From NCBI GenBank assembly GCA_938075565.1, contig CALJGU010000030.1, forward strand, positions 1 to 64,000: DNA of 64,000 nucleotides, given 5' to 3'. The DNA comes from an uncultured Opitutales bacterium (GTDB taxonomy: Bacteria > Verrucomicrobiota > Verrucomicrobiia > Opitutales > UBA2995). Shown here piece by piece: positions 52,344 to 61,437 of the stretch. A program made the translations under genes and the position numbers. Under the pieces are notes generated by a model. It did not search any database. It saw only the letters and a program-made list of their open reading frames with translations, and was not told the origin of the DNA. Every line of letters starts with the position of its first letter. Position 1 is the first letter of the stretch.

Positions 52344-54057
52344 TTTTTTTAAGATGGTTTCATTGAGTTTCGATAAGATCCCGATGCTTGACCGGCTCTC
52401 AGAAGAAGAGCAGTTCGAAGTCAGGGAATCCCATCCCAAAGAACGCTTGAAAGTACTCTCCGAGTATTCAGGCCAAACTGTGGAAGAATTGATGGGACTG
52501 GTATCCCAGGAATCCCGTATAGAGATTGATGCCAATCCCGAGTTTGATTCAGAGAAAGTGAGGGAGATGCCTTCGCGATTTGTTCATGCTTACCATTGCT
52601 TGCCTATAAAAAACGAAGAGGGCGAAGATCTGTTTGGAACGGTTTGGCCTCCGGATTCTTTGATGGACGATTGGATGTTTGCTACCACAGGGAAGCACGT
52701 GTCCTGGAAACTGGTACATCCGGAATTAGTGAATCGTTTTGTAACCGAGTTTTTTGGAGTTGGGTCTGAGAGTTTTCAGGATGAAGAGGAAGACCTAGAG
52801 GAAGCTGCCCTGGAGGTGGATGAAGAAGATCAGGACGCCGCGATCATTCGATTTGTGAATGAGATCATTCATCAAGCGGTGGAAGACAAAGCCACAGATA
52901 TCCATATCGAACCACAGGCTGAGGAGCTTCGGATCCGCTATCGGGTGGATGGTGGACTAGTGTCCATTCCTGTCCCAGACACCTTGAGGCGTTATCAGGA
53001 CGCCGTAATTTCGCGCATGAAGATCATGTCGAAACTAAATATTTCTGAACGTCGCCGTCCCCAGGATGGGCGCATTAAATATAAGAGTGCTGATAGCGAG
53101 ATAGACATTCGCTTGTCCACCGTTCCGACTTTGTATGGAGAGAGCGTAAGTTTGCGTCTCTTGAACAAGAAATCGAAGCCTTTGAGCTTTCTGCAGTTGG
53201 GCCTACCCGAAGAAGACCGGGGAACCATTGATGAGGTGCTTGCACTGCCACACGGTATTGTTCTGGTAACGGGACCCACGGGTGCTGGTAAATCAACCTC
53301 ACTCAATGCATTTATTCGCGAAGTAAATTCTTCGGACAAACGCGTCATCACTATTGAAGATCCAGTCGAGTATGAGGTGGAAGGTGTAAACCAAATTCAG
53401 GTCAATAATGAGATCGATTTTGGGTTTGCTCAGGCGCTTCGACACGTTCTTCGGCAGGATCCTGATATCATCATGGTGGGGGAAATGCGTGATTCGGAAA
53501 CAGCCGAAATCGGTATCCAGGCTTCACTTACAGGTCACCTGGTATTCAGCACTCTCCACACTAACGATGCTCCCGGAGCATTGACTCGATTGATCGACAT
53601 GGGCATCGAGCCATTCCTTATTGCGTCAGCGATTGAGATGGTCATCGCCCAGCGCCTGGTGCGCCGCCTCTGTCGGCAATGTTCCGAAATCATTCATTTC
53701 CCAGAGGAAGAAATGTTGGAAACCATGAGGGCCCTTCGCTTGGACCCCAGTAAGGGAAGAGGAGTCACTACGATCCAGCGACCAGTAGGTTGCAGCCAAT
53801 GTCGCAATACGGGTTATTCCGGACGGGTAGGGTTGTACGAAATTTTGCGTGTGGATGACCATTTGCATGAATTGATTGTTGAACGAGCTTCTTCCCGTGA
53901 AGTGCGGAAGAAAGCATTGCAGCACGGCATGAGACCGCTCGAAGAATCGGGCTGGAATCTGGTCAAACAAGGAACCTCCTCTTTGGAAGAAATATATAGG
54001 GTGATCGAGATGGATTCGTCTACTGACGATGTCGAAACCCTCCCTGCTGATGGCTGA
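52327..54057 (+). CDS. gspE: Type II secretion ATPase GspE
   Basis: Walker A GPTGAGKSTSLN, GEMRDSETAEIGIQASLTGHLVFSTLHTNDAPGALTRL, zinc tetracysteine CRQC...CSQC. Confidence 0.93.
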   Translation: MEALNSFFKMVSLSFDKIPMLDRLSEEEQFEVRESHPKERLKVLSEYSGQTVEELMGLVSQESRIEIDANPEFDSEKVREMPSRFVHAYHCLPIKNEEGEDLFGTVWPPDSLMDDWMFATTGKHVSWKLVHPELVNRFVTEFFGVGSESFQDEEEDLEEAALEVDEEDQDAAIIRFVNEIIHQAVEDKATDIHIEPQAEELRIRYRVDGGLVSIPVPDTLRRYQDAVISRMKIMSKLNISERRRPQDGRIKYKSADSEIDIRLSTVPTLYGESVSLRLLNKKSKPLSFLQLGLPEEDRGTIDEVLALPHGIVLVTGPTGAGKSTSLNAFIREVNSSDKRVITIEDPVEYEVEGVNQIQVNNEIDFGFAQALRHVLRQDPDIIMVGEMRDSETAEIGIQASLTGHLVFSTLHTNDAPGALTRLIDMGIEPFLIASAIEMVIAQRLVRRLCRQCSEIIHFPEEEMLETMRALRLDPSKGRGVTTIQRPVGCSQCRNTGYSGRVGLYEILRVDDHLHELIVERASSREVRKKALQHGMRPLEESGWNLVKQGTSSLEEIYRVIEMDSSTDDVETLPADG

Positions 54058-55315
54058 TTTTGCATATTCAGCGCGCGATACGGCGGGCAAGTTGGTCAGC
54101 AGTAATCTTCAGGCAGCCGATCGGAAAGAAGCCCTCAGGAAGATTCGGAGCCGCGGATTGACCCCCATAAAGGTTGCTTCGGGTGGCGGATCTGCATCGG
54201 TCAAGCCGGTTAAGGCAAAACATAAGGAAGCAAAGAAGAGTAAGTCCGTCTTTGCCCGGAAGTCTTCCAAACCGGTTAAAGTGGGGCGCAAACACGTGCT
54301 GCCCTTCCTTAAGAATTTCTACGAACTACACAAGAGTGGGCTCCCCATTGCTGAGGCTTTGCGGATTTTGAGCGGTCGGGTAAAAGACCCAGCTCAGCAA
54401 ACCATTAACAAAGGGCTACTTCGTAATATTCAGGAAGGAAAATCCTTTTCTGATTCCCTGGCTGACATGGGCAAGGTGTTTGATTCCGGGGCGATTAATT
54501 TAATCGGTGCTGGAGAGACGACCGGTAATTTGCACGAGGTGCTGGATCGTCTTATCGAATACATGGTGAATCGGAGGGAGATGCGCAACAAAGTGATCAC
54601 CTCCATGGTGTATCCCTGTATCATCCTGATAGCTGCCATCATTGTCGTTGCGTTGTTTCTCTTTGTGCTGATGCCGAAGATGCAAGGCCTCTTTGATTCC
54701 TTGGGTGGGGAGTTGCCGTTTGCGACTCGTATGCTTTTGGGGCTTTCTGACTTTCTTCTCTATGTAGGGCCTTTTATTCTGGGGGGACTATTTTTCCTCT
54801 CCACTGCACTCTGGCGTTGGAAAAAAACCGAACGAGGTGGGCTTATCGTGGACCGATTCCTTCTCAGGATACCATTGGTCGGAAGTATGGTCATTTACTC
54901 GGAGACGACTCAAATCACCCAGACCCTTGGGCTTTTGTTGGAAAATGGAGTGACCACGGTAGAGGCATTTAAGCTTACGGAACGTACCATCGGTAATCGC
55001 TTTATCGCTCAGGAATTTCGTGATGCCCGCCAAAAGGTGACTGAGGGTATTGCCGTCTCCAAAGCGCTCGAAGGAATGGGAGTGATGCCCGACATTATGA
55101 TCGATTTGATCTCTGTGGGTGAAAATACCGGCAACCTGGTGCCAAGTTTTTACGAAGTAACTCGAATTTTCCAGGAGCGTTTAGGTCAGATCCTTTCACT
55201 TCTAACAGGCGTTATCTCGTTGGGCGCCTTGCTCTTCGCCTTTGCCTTTGTGGCTCTCATTGCATTTGGAATCGTATCTGCGATCTTCAGTGTCAGTTCG
55301 AGTTTGAGCCATTAG
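54050..55315 (+). CDS. gspF: Type II secretion inner membrane protein GspF
   Basis: FLKNFYELHKSGLPIAEALRIL, IGAGETTGNLHEVLDRL, TQTLGLLLENGVTTVEAF. Confidence 0.93.
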   Translation: MADFAYSARDTAGKLVSSNLQAADRKEALRKIRSRGLTPIKVASGGGSASVKPVKAKHKEAKKSKSVFARKSSKPVKVGRKHVLPFLKNFYELHKSGLPIAEALRILSGRVKDPAQQTINKGLLRNIQEGKSFSDSLADMGKVFDSGAINLIGAGETTGNLHEVLDRLIEYMVNRREMRNKVITSMVYPCIILIAAIIVVALFLFVLMPKMQGLFDSLGGELPFATRMLLGLSDFLLYVGPFILGGLFFLSTALWRWKKTERGGLIVDRFLLRIPLVGSMVIYSETTQITQTLGLLLENGVTTVEAFKLTERTIGNRFIAQEFRDARQKVTEGIAVSKALEGMGVMPDIMIDLISVGENTGNLVPSFYEVTRIFQERLGQILSLLTGVISLGALLFAFAFVALIAFGIVSAIFSVSSSLSH

Positions 55316-55405
55316 ACCCGAACTTCTAAATGAATTTCGATGCTGTTTACTCGCGGAAAACTTACCTTGATCGGGTCCACTATATGAACATGGTGAGAAT
55401 GCTTC

Positions 55406-56611
55406 ATGCTACCGTTTAAGAAAAAGAAGCCGGCTTTCATTAGCTCCATTAAGCAACGAATCCTGAAGGATGAGTTGACGAAGCTGCGCGTGAAGCACGA
55501 CCTCTGGTACCAAGCATTTGAAAAACAGGAGCGCAACAAGGTGTGGCTAGATGGAAAGCAGTACCTTATGCTTTCGAGCAATGACTACCTTGGTTTGGGC
55601 TTTGATCTGCGCGTCAAAGAAGCTGCCAAAGAAGCTTTAGATATTTGGGGTACCAGTCCAACTGGCTCCCGTTTCGCCAATGGTAGCCGAAATTATCACA
55701 AGGAATTGGAAGAGCAAATAGCGGACTTCTTAGGAAAGGAGTCCTGCCACGTTCATTCAGCCGGATATCTTTCCTGTGTAGCCTCCGTATCCTGCTTCGT
55801 AGGCAAGGGGGATGTGGCTCTCGTGGATCGCAATGTGCACTCCAGTTTGTGGGAAGGATTGAAGCTTTCCATGGCGACAATCGAAAAATTCCGTCACAAT
55901 AATCCAGCTAGTTTGGAAGAAGAGTTATCCTTTGTGGGGGCTGACCGTAAGAAAATGCTGGTAGCTGAAGGTGTTTATTCAATGGAAGGGCACGTCGCTC
56001 CCTTGGATCAGTTTGTCGAGATCGGACAGCGGCATGATTGCTTTATCGTAGTTGATGATGCTCATGGGTTTGGTGTGTTGGGAGATCAGGGGAGAGGTAC
56101 GGCCGATTATTTCGGTGTTACGGATTCCGTGGACGTGATTTCTGGAAGCTTTTCCAAATCCCTTGCAAGTACTGGCGGGTTCGTAGCTGGTGACAAAGAA
56201 GTGATCGATTACTTACGGACCTACTCCAAGCAGACTATATTTTCTGCGGCTATCAATCCGACCCAAGCGGCAATCGCCAGCAGGGCATTAGAAATTCATT
56301 TGGAAGAACCGGAGCATCTGGAACGCCTCTGGAGCAACACCCGCAGGTATCATAAGTTTCTTGAGGGTATTGGTCTGGATTATTGGGAAAGTGTAACTCC
56401 CGCTACTCCTATCGTCGCCGGATCCAAAGAACGCGCTTATTTCTTTTCTGAACGTCTTAAAGAAAAAGGCGTTTATGCAAACATCATTATTCCTCCCGGT
56501 GTTCCACCTGGCAAAGAGTTGGTGAGAACTGGAATGTCCGCGAGTTTTTCCGATGATGACCTTGATCGATTAGAGGCAGCTATCACCTATGCTGCCAAAG
56601 CATTGAAGTGA
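55406..56611 (+). CDS. Alpha-oxoamine synthase family PLP enzyme (BioF/SPT/KBL-like)
   Basis: SNDYLGLGFD, GTSPTGSRFANGSRNYHKELEEQIADFLGKE, VVDDAHGFGVLGDQGRG, SGSFSKSLASTGGFVAG. Confidence 0.88.
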   Translation: MLPFKKKKPAFISSIKQRILKDELTKLRVKHDLWYQAFEKQERNKVWLDGKQYLMLSSNDYLGLGFDLRVKEAAKEALDIWGTSPTGSRFANGSRNYHKELEEQIADFLGKESCHVHSAGYLSCVASVSCFVGKGDVALVDRNVHSSLWEGLKLSMATIEKFRHNNPASLEEELSFVGADRKKMLVAEGVYSMEGHVAPLDQFVEIGQRHDCFIVVDDAHGFGVLGDQGRGTADYFGVTDSVDVISGSFSKSLASTGGFVAGDKEVIDYLRTYSKQTIFSAAINPTQAAIASRALEIHLEEPEHLERLWSNTRRYHKFLEGIGLDYWESVTPATPIVAGSKERAYFFSERLKEKGVYANIIIPPGVPPGKELVRTGMSASFSDDDLDRLEAAITYAAKALK

Positions 56612-56835
56612 TCGAATTAGCTTCACTCACCTTGTCGGTGAGTCGGTTTGTAAAAGAATTCCGCATAGGAGTGCGGGTTTCTGTGAAAAGATTGATAAAA
56701 GGTGGTTCTCAACCGTTTTGATGGGACAGGCATCGAAGCCTATTTAGAAAAGGAAGCATCCTATCACTCACCTGTCGCGGACGCTCTCATCCTGTCTGTT
56801 GGAAGCAACAAGTATCTTATCAATAACTGATTGCC

Positions 56836-57222
56836 ATGAATATGCCCGACTCTGTGCTTCTTGTAGAAGACGAAGCTCACATCCGTTTAATGTTTCGAAA
56901 AGTTTTCGAACTCATGGGTATTCCCGATATCCGGGAAGCTAAGAATGGTTTAGAAGCCTGTAACATGTATGGATCTGATCCCACTGACGTGGTGATGATG
57001 GACATCAATATGCCTGAGATGAATGGCCTTGATGCCATGGAGCGAATCTTGAAGGCCGATCCTGACGCGACCGTTGTCATGCTCACTTCCCTGAGTAATC
57101 GCAATACGGTTGATACCAGCCTGAAAGCCGGAGCGACCTACTTTATCCGGAAAGATACTCCGATTACCGAAATGCAGGCCACACTCACTGAGGTGTTCGA
57201 ACGAGTGTTTGCTACCAGCTAG
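56836..57222 (+). CDS. CheY-like single-domain response regulator
   Basis: VEDEAHIRLMFRKVF, VVMMDINMPEMNGLDAMERI, VVMLTS, KAGATYFIRKD. Confidence 0.92.
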   Translation: MNMPDSVLLVEDEAHIRLMFRKVFELMGIPDIREAKNGLEACNMYGSDPTDVVMMDINMPEMNGLDAMERILKADPDATVVMLTSLSNRNTVDTSLKAGATYFIRKDTPITEMQATLTEVFERVFATS

Positions 57223-57256
57223 ATTTTCTCCTCCAACTCTCCAGCCGCTTAGTCCA

Positions 57257-59131
57257 ATGCCTATCAAGAAAAAAGACGAACCGCAGATCATTCGGTACAA
57301 TCTTAAAGAACTCATGCAAAGTGCTCAGTATGAGCGCGAAAATAATGTGATCGGTAAAGAACGGATTGACCGTTTGGAAATCGAGCAGATGTTCCGCAAT
57401 AAGCTGGAGAAAAAAGGTGCTAAGAAGAAAGAGAAGAAGACGTTTGATGAGTTGATCAATATCGTTGATCCGATCATTCCTGAAGAGCATCGCATCATCA
57501 TTAAGGAGCATTTGGAGACCGACTCTTTAAAGGGTGTCGAGGACACGGTGATAAAGGGTCTGATTGGTAAACGGCAAGCTGGTGAGCTATGGGCTAATAA
57601 ACTTGGCATTGCTTATTTAGATCCCATCTAATCCGTCATTACTGAAGACGCTCTCGCTCTCATTCCTGAGGAAATTGCGCGAAAGGCACATGTACTACCT
57701 CTATACTTTCTAAACAACGTCCTCACGGTTTCTACTTCTGTGCCATTGGATGAAGAACAGCTCAGACGCTTAAAATTTATTAGCGGACATGAAATCAGTC
57801 CGATCTTCGGATTTCCTTCTGAGATCAGAGATGCGATTGATATCCATTACGCTTCCGAGGAAGATGTAAGCTCAGTTATTAAGCGCTTTCAGGAGCAAAA
57901 GAAAGGCATCCTGGATGACCTCGATGAGCTTGAGTTGGATTCACTCGCTGAGTCTGAGACCTTGGCAAACATCCTGGATTCGATCGTACACTTTGGCATC
58001 AAGGAAAATGCATCTGATATCCACATCGAACCGATGGAGACCAAATGTCGCGTTCGTTTTCGTATCGATGGTCGACTGCGTGAAATCTTAAGTATTCACA
58101 AATCACTCCTGCCTGCTCTCGCTTCGCGTGTGAAGGTCTTGTGCAAGTTGGACATCGCAGAAAAGCGCTTCCCTCAGGATGGCCGTTATGAAATGGCACT
58201 GGGTATGAACAAAGCTGAGTTCCGGGTTTCGTTCATTCCGGCGAGTTACGGATCCAAGATTGTTATTCGTATTCTAGGTTCTACAGGACGTAAAGGAGCC
58301 ATGTCTTTGGATGACATGCTTGTCTCACATAACATCCTAAAACCTTGGAGAAAGATCATTCGTAACCCAAACGGTATTGTTTTTGTTACTGGACCTACTA
58401 GTAGTGGTAAAACAACTACTTTATATGCTTCTTTGCAGGAGTTGAATACTCCGGATGTAAATATTTCAACTATTGAGGATCCTATTGAAATTACCTTGGA
58501 GGGATTAACTCAATCACAGGTTAATCACTCTATCGAACTGGGATTCCCTGATCTCCTGAGGTCTTTGCTTCGTCAAGATCCGGATATTATCCTGGTAGGA
58601 GAAATTCGTGACTTGGAAACCGCCAAGATTGCATCTGAAGCGGCTCTAACTGGTCACTTGGTATTTGCTACTTTGCACACGAACAATGCGCCACAAGCGG
58701 TGACTCGTTTATTGGAAATTGGAATTGAGCCTTATATGGTCGCTCCTTCCATTAGCGCTGTGTTGGCTCAACGGCTTTGCGCACGTCTTGATGACGACAA
58801 CAAGGAAGCTTATCGTCCTTCTCGCGAAGTTTTGGCACCTTTCTTTGAAGACGTTTTAGATATAGATGATTTATTGCTGTTCCGACCTACTGCAAATGTA
58901 GCTGGAACTCCTCAGGCCTATAAAGGGCGGGTTGCGATTCATGAAATGGTAACCATTTCTGACGAAATCCGATCGTTGATCTCTGATCGAGCAAGTGTTC
59001 AGGCTCTAACTCGAGCAGCTGAAAAAGTTGGCTATCGTACTCTGCGTTACGATGCACTGAAGAAAGCGTTACTGGGTCTTACTTCCCTCGAAGAAGTCGA
59101 TCGCAATACGCCTCAAGAATGGCGTTGTTAG
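57257..59131 (+). pseudogene. GspE/PilB-type secretion ATPase interrupted by a single in-frame TAA (57629-57631)
   Basis: ORFs 57209-57631 and 57740-59131 share a frame and the 108 nt between them stay open apart from the TAA: LGIAYLDPI*SVITEDALALIPEEIARKAHVLPLYFLNNVLTVSTSVPLDEEQ...; Walker A GPTSSGKTTTLYA and GEIRDLETAKIASEAALTGHLVFATLHTNNAPQAVTRL intact downstream. Confidence 0.8.
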
Positions 59132-60207
59132 TCGCGGTTCTCTTCAGCGTATTTTTGAGCAAGTAGGGACAATTCAGCCGAGATGAATGCGTGCTCCTGT
59201 GTCATTGCATTCTCAGTTCGATTGATACTATCCAGTATCAGTTCTCCAAAGAAGGGAAAGTGTTGAGCCCCTTCGAATGTGAATTCTCGTTCCTCTTCCT
59301 GATTAACTAGAAGAACGGATGGAGGATTGTTAGGTCGCCCAACATCTAAGTACTTTCGGACTTCAATGTATCCGTCTGTTCCTAGAGCAAACAACCGTCC
59401 ATCTCCCCAGGCTCGTGCCGCATCTGGCGTAAACCAATCAATACGACAATAACACGACGTCCCGTTGTCTAGGGTTAATGAGGCTTCACCAAAATCGTCG
59501 AGTTCAGGTTTGTCGGGATTATTGAAATTCTCAACCCGAGCAAAGTTTACTTTCCCTTGGGTGGTATTTCCGAAATAGAGGAATTGTTCGAATTGGTGGC
59601 TACCAATATCGGTGAGGATGCCTCCATAGCGCGACTTGTCGAAAAACCAATCGGGCCTGTTGTCCTTACTCAGCCGATGAGGTGCAGCGACTATCACCTG
59701 AAGAAGCTTACCAATAGCTCCTTGGCGGACGAGCTCACCCGCATGGAAGGTGGGAGCGTTGTGTAAACGTTCGCTGAAGTAGACCATGTATTTTTGCTTG
59801 GTCTCTTCAACCTTCGCTCTTGCCGAAGCCAATTGATCCAAGGTCGTGAACGGTGCTTTATCCGTAAAGTAATCCTTACCGGCATCCATGACCTCCAGTC
59901 CCACTTTGCAGCGCTCATTTGGAATCGCAGCGGAGGCAACCAGCTTAATTTCCGGATCATCCAGAATACGGCGGATATCATCCACAATTTCTGCTTGTGG
60001 AAATTGCTTCTGCCAGGTTTTTACGCGTTCAGCATCTGTGTCGAAGACATAGCGAAGATCACCTCCCGCTTTTTGCAGGGCTCCGGTCATGCCATTGATA
60101 TGCATGTGATCCAAGTGGGCCACGGCGAAGGGGAATTCGCCGGGTTCGACTACTGGTTTTGACTGCCCTTGCGGGTCATATGACATTCCGTCTGATGCCT
60201 GGCTCAT
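59128..60207 (-). CDS. Gfo/Idh/MocA family oxidoreductase
   Basis: Rossmann-type N-terminus, DAGKDYFTDKAPFTTLDQL, GGILTDIGSHQFEQFLYF. Confidence 0.85.
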   Translation of the reverse strand: MSQASDGMSYDPQGQSKPVVEPGEFPFAVAHLDHMHINGMTGALQKAGGDLRYVFDTDAERVKTWQKQFPQAEIVDDIRRILDDPEIKLVASAAIPNERCKVGLEVMDAGKDYFTDKAPFTTLDQLASARAKVEETKQKYMVYFSERLHNAPTFHAGELVRQGAIGKLLQVIVAAPHRLSKDNRPDWFFDKSRYGGILTDIGSHQFEQFLYFGNTTQGKVNFARVENFNNPDKPELDDFGEASLTLDNGTSCYCRIDWFTPDAARAWGDGRLFALGTDGYIEVRKYLDVGRPNNPPSVLLVNQEEEREFTFEGAQHFPFFGELILDSINRTENAMTQEHAFISAELSLLAQKYAEENRD

Positions 60208-60211
60208 GATC

Positions 60212-61258
60212 TTATAAATTTATAGGTTGTCCGTTGTTCTTTGCGCTTTCGTAAATAGCAGAGATGAGAGCGATTGCTTTCCTGGCCTCATGGCCATCCA
60301 CGTAGGGTATACGATTCTCCTCAATCGCTGACACTACGTCTTGAAAATTATACTGGTGACTTTCCGGAGTGATCGCGGATGGATCGTTGGCACCGATAGC
60401 CGCGACTTGAGGGTCGATCAGGTATTCCTCGAGGATGCTTTTGTCACTGGATTCCTCTTCGCGAAAGCTCCATTGTCTAAACTTGTCATCGGACAGGACG
60501 ACTGATCCTTGATCGCCATTGATGTAGACCTCGGCTGGGTTCCCATTTTCCGACCAGCATGCGGTTGAGCCTTCAATGATTCCTCGGGCTCCGCTTTCAA
60601 ATTCGAGAGTCGCTACCGCAGTGTCTTCCACTTTGATGCCTTTATGCAGGGCACGAGTGCTACTCGCAGAGACTCGTTTAACCGGACCAGCAAGGTAGAG
60701 AAGCAAATCAATCGCGTGGATACCTTGGTTTTTCAAAGCGCCGCCACCGTCCCAGCGCCAGGTTCCTTTCCAATTGCTTGTTTTGTAGTAGTCAGGTTCG
60801 CGATACCAGCGAATGGATGCTCCGGCCAGGGCGACATTCCCAAAGCGCTTTTTGTCGACTGCGGCTTTGAATGCCTGGGTTGCTGGATTAAAACGTCGGT
60901 TGAAAATCCCGGCCAACGTTACGCCTCCTCGATCCGCCGCTTCTATCATTTGGTCCACACGTTCGAGGGAAACCTCCAACGGTTTTTCGCAAATGATGTG
61001 TACTCCAGCAGATGCTGCCTTTTGGGCGGGTTCTAAATGAGCCCCAGAGGGAGTGGCAATGGTCACAATCTCAATTCCACTCTCTTTGAAAAACAGATCT
61101 TCGTCCGAATAAGCTTTGCAGCCAAACTCTTCTGCCAGGGCGTCGGCTGACTCCTGACGACGAGCAAAAACTGCGGTGAGTTCAGAGCCCTCCATCGCTT
61201 GGATCGCTTGAGCATGAAATCGTGCGATCATACTTCCGCCGTATATTCCGAATTTCAT
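60212..61258 (-). CDS. Gfo/Idh/MocA family oxidoreductase
   Basis: GIYGGSMIARFHAQAI, IATPSGAHLEPAQKAASAGVHIICEKPLEVSLERVDQMI, GGGALKNQGIHAIDLLLYLAG. Confidence 0.92.
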   Translation of the reverse strand: MKFGIYGGSMIARFHAQAIQAMEGSELTAVFARRQESADALAEEFGCKAYSDEDLFFKESGIEIVTIATPSGAHLEPAQKAASAGVHIICEKPLEVSLERVDQMIEAADRGGVTLAGIFNRRFNPATQAFKAAVDKKRFGNVALAGASIRWYREPDYYKTSNWKGTWRWDGGGALKNQGIHAIDLLLYLAGPVKRVSASSTRALHKGIKVEDTAVATLEFESGARGIIEGSTACWSENGNPAEVYINGDQGSVVLSDDKFRQWSFREEESSDKSILEEYLIDPQVAAIGANDPSAITPESHQYNFQDVVSAIEENRIPYVDGHEARKAIALISAIYESAKNNGQPINL

Positions 61259-61318
61259 CTACTATTGTGTGTGTTTTTGGCTGAGAGTGGGATGACTATG
61301 TTAGTTATGAAAAAATTC

Positions 61319-61338
61319 AGTCTAGACTAACACGTGTT
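61319..61338. promoter_or_regulatory. Two abutting perfect 10-bp palindromes (candidate operator)
   Basis: AGTCTAGACT (61319-61328) directly followed by AACACGTGTT (61329-61338) in the divergent intergenic region. Confidence 0.5.
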
Positions 61339-61437
61339 GGGTTGAGTTGAATCACTCCTTCTGCTCAATTCAAGCGCGGAAAATCAGTTACCGCAAAAAT
61401 CGGAACAAATCTCACCAACAGCGAATTTAATCACATC

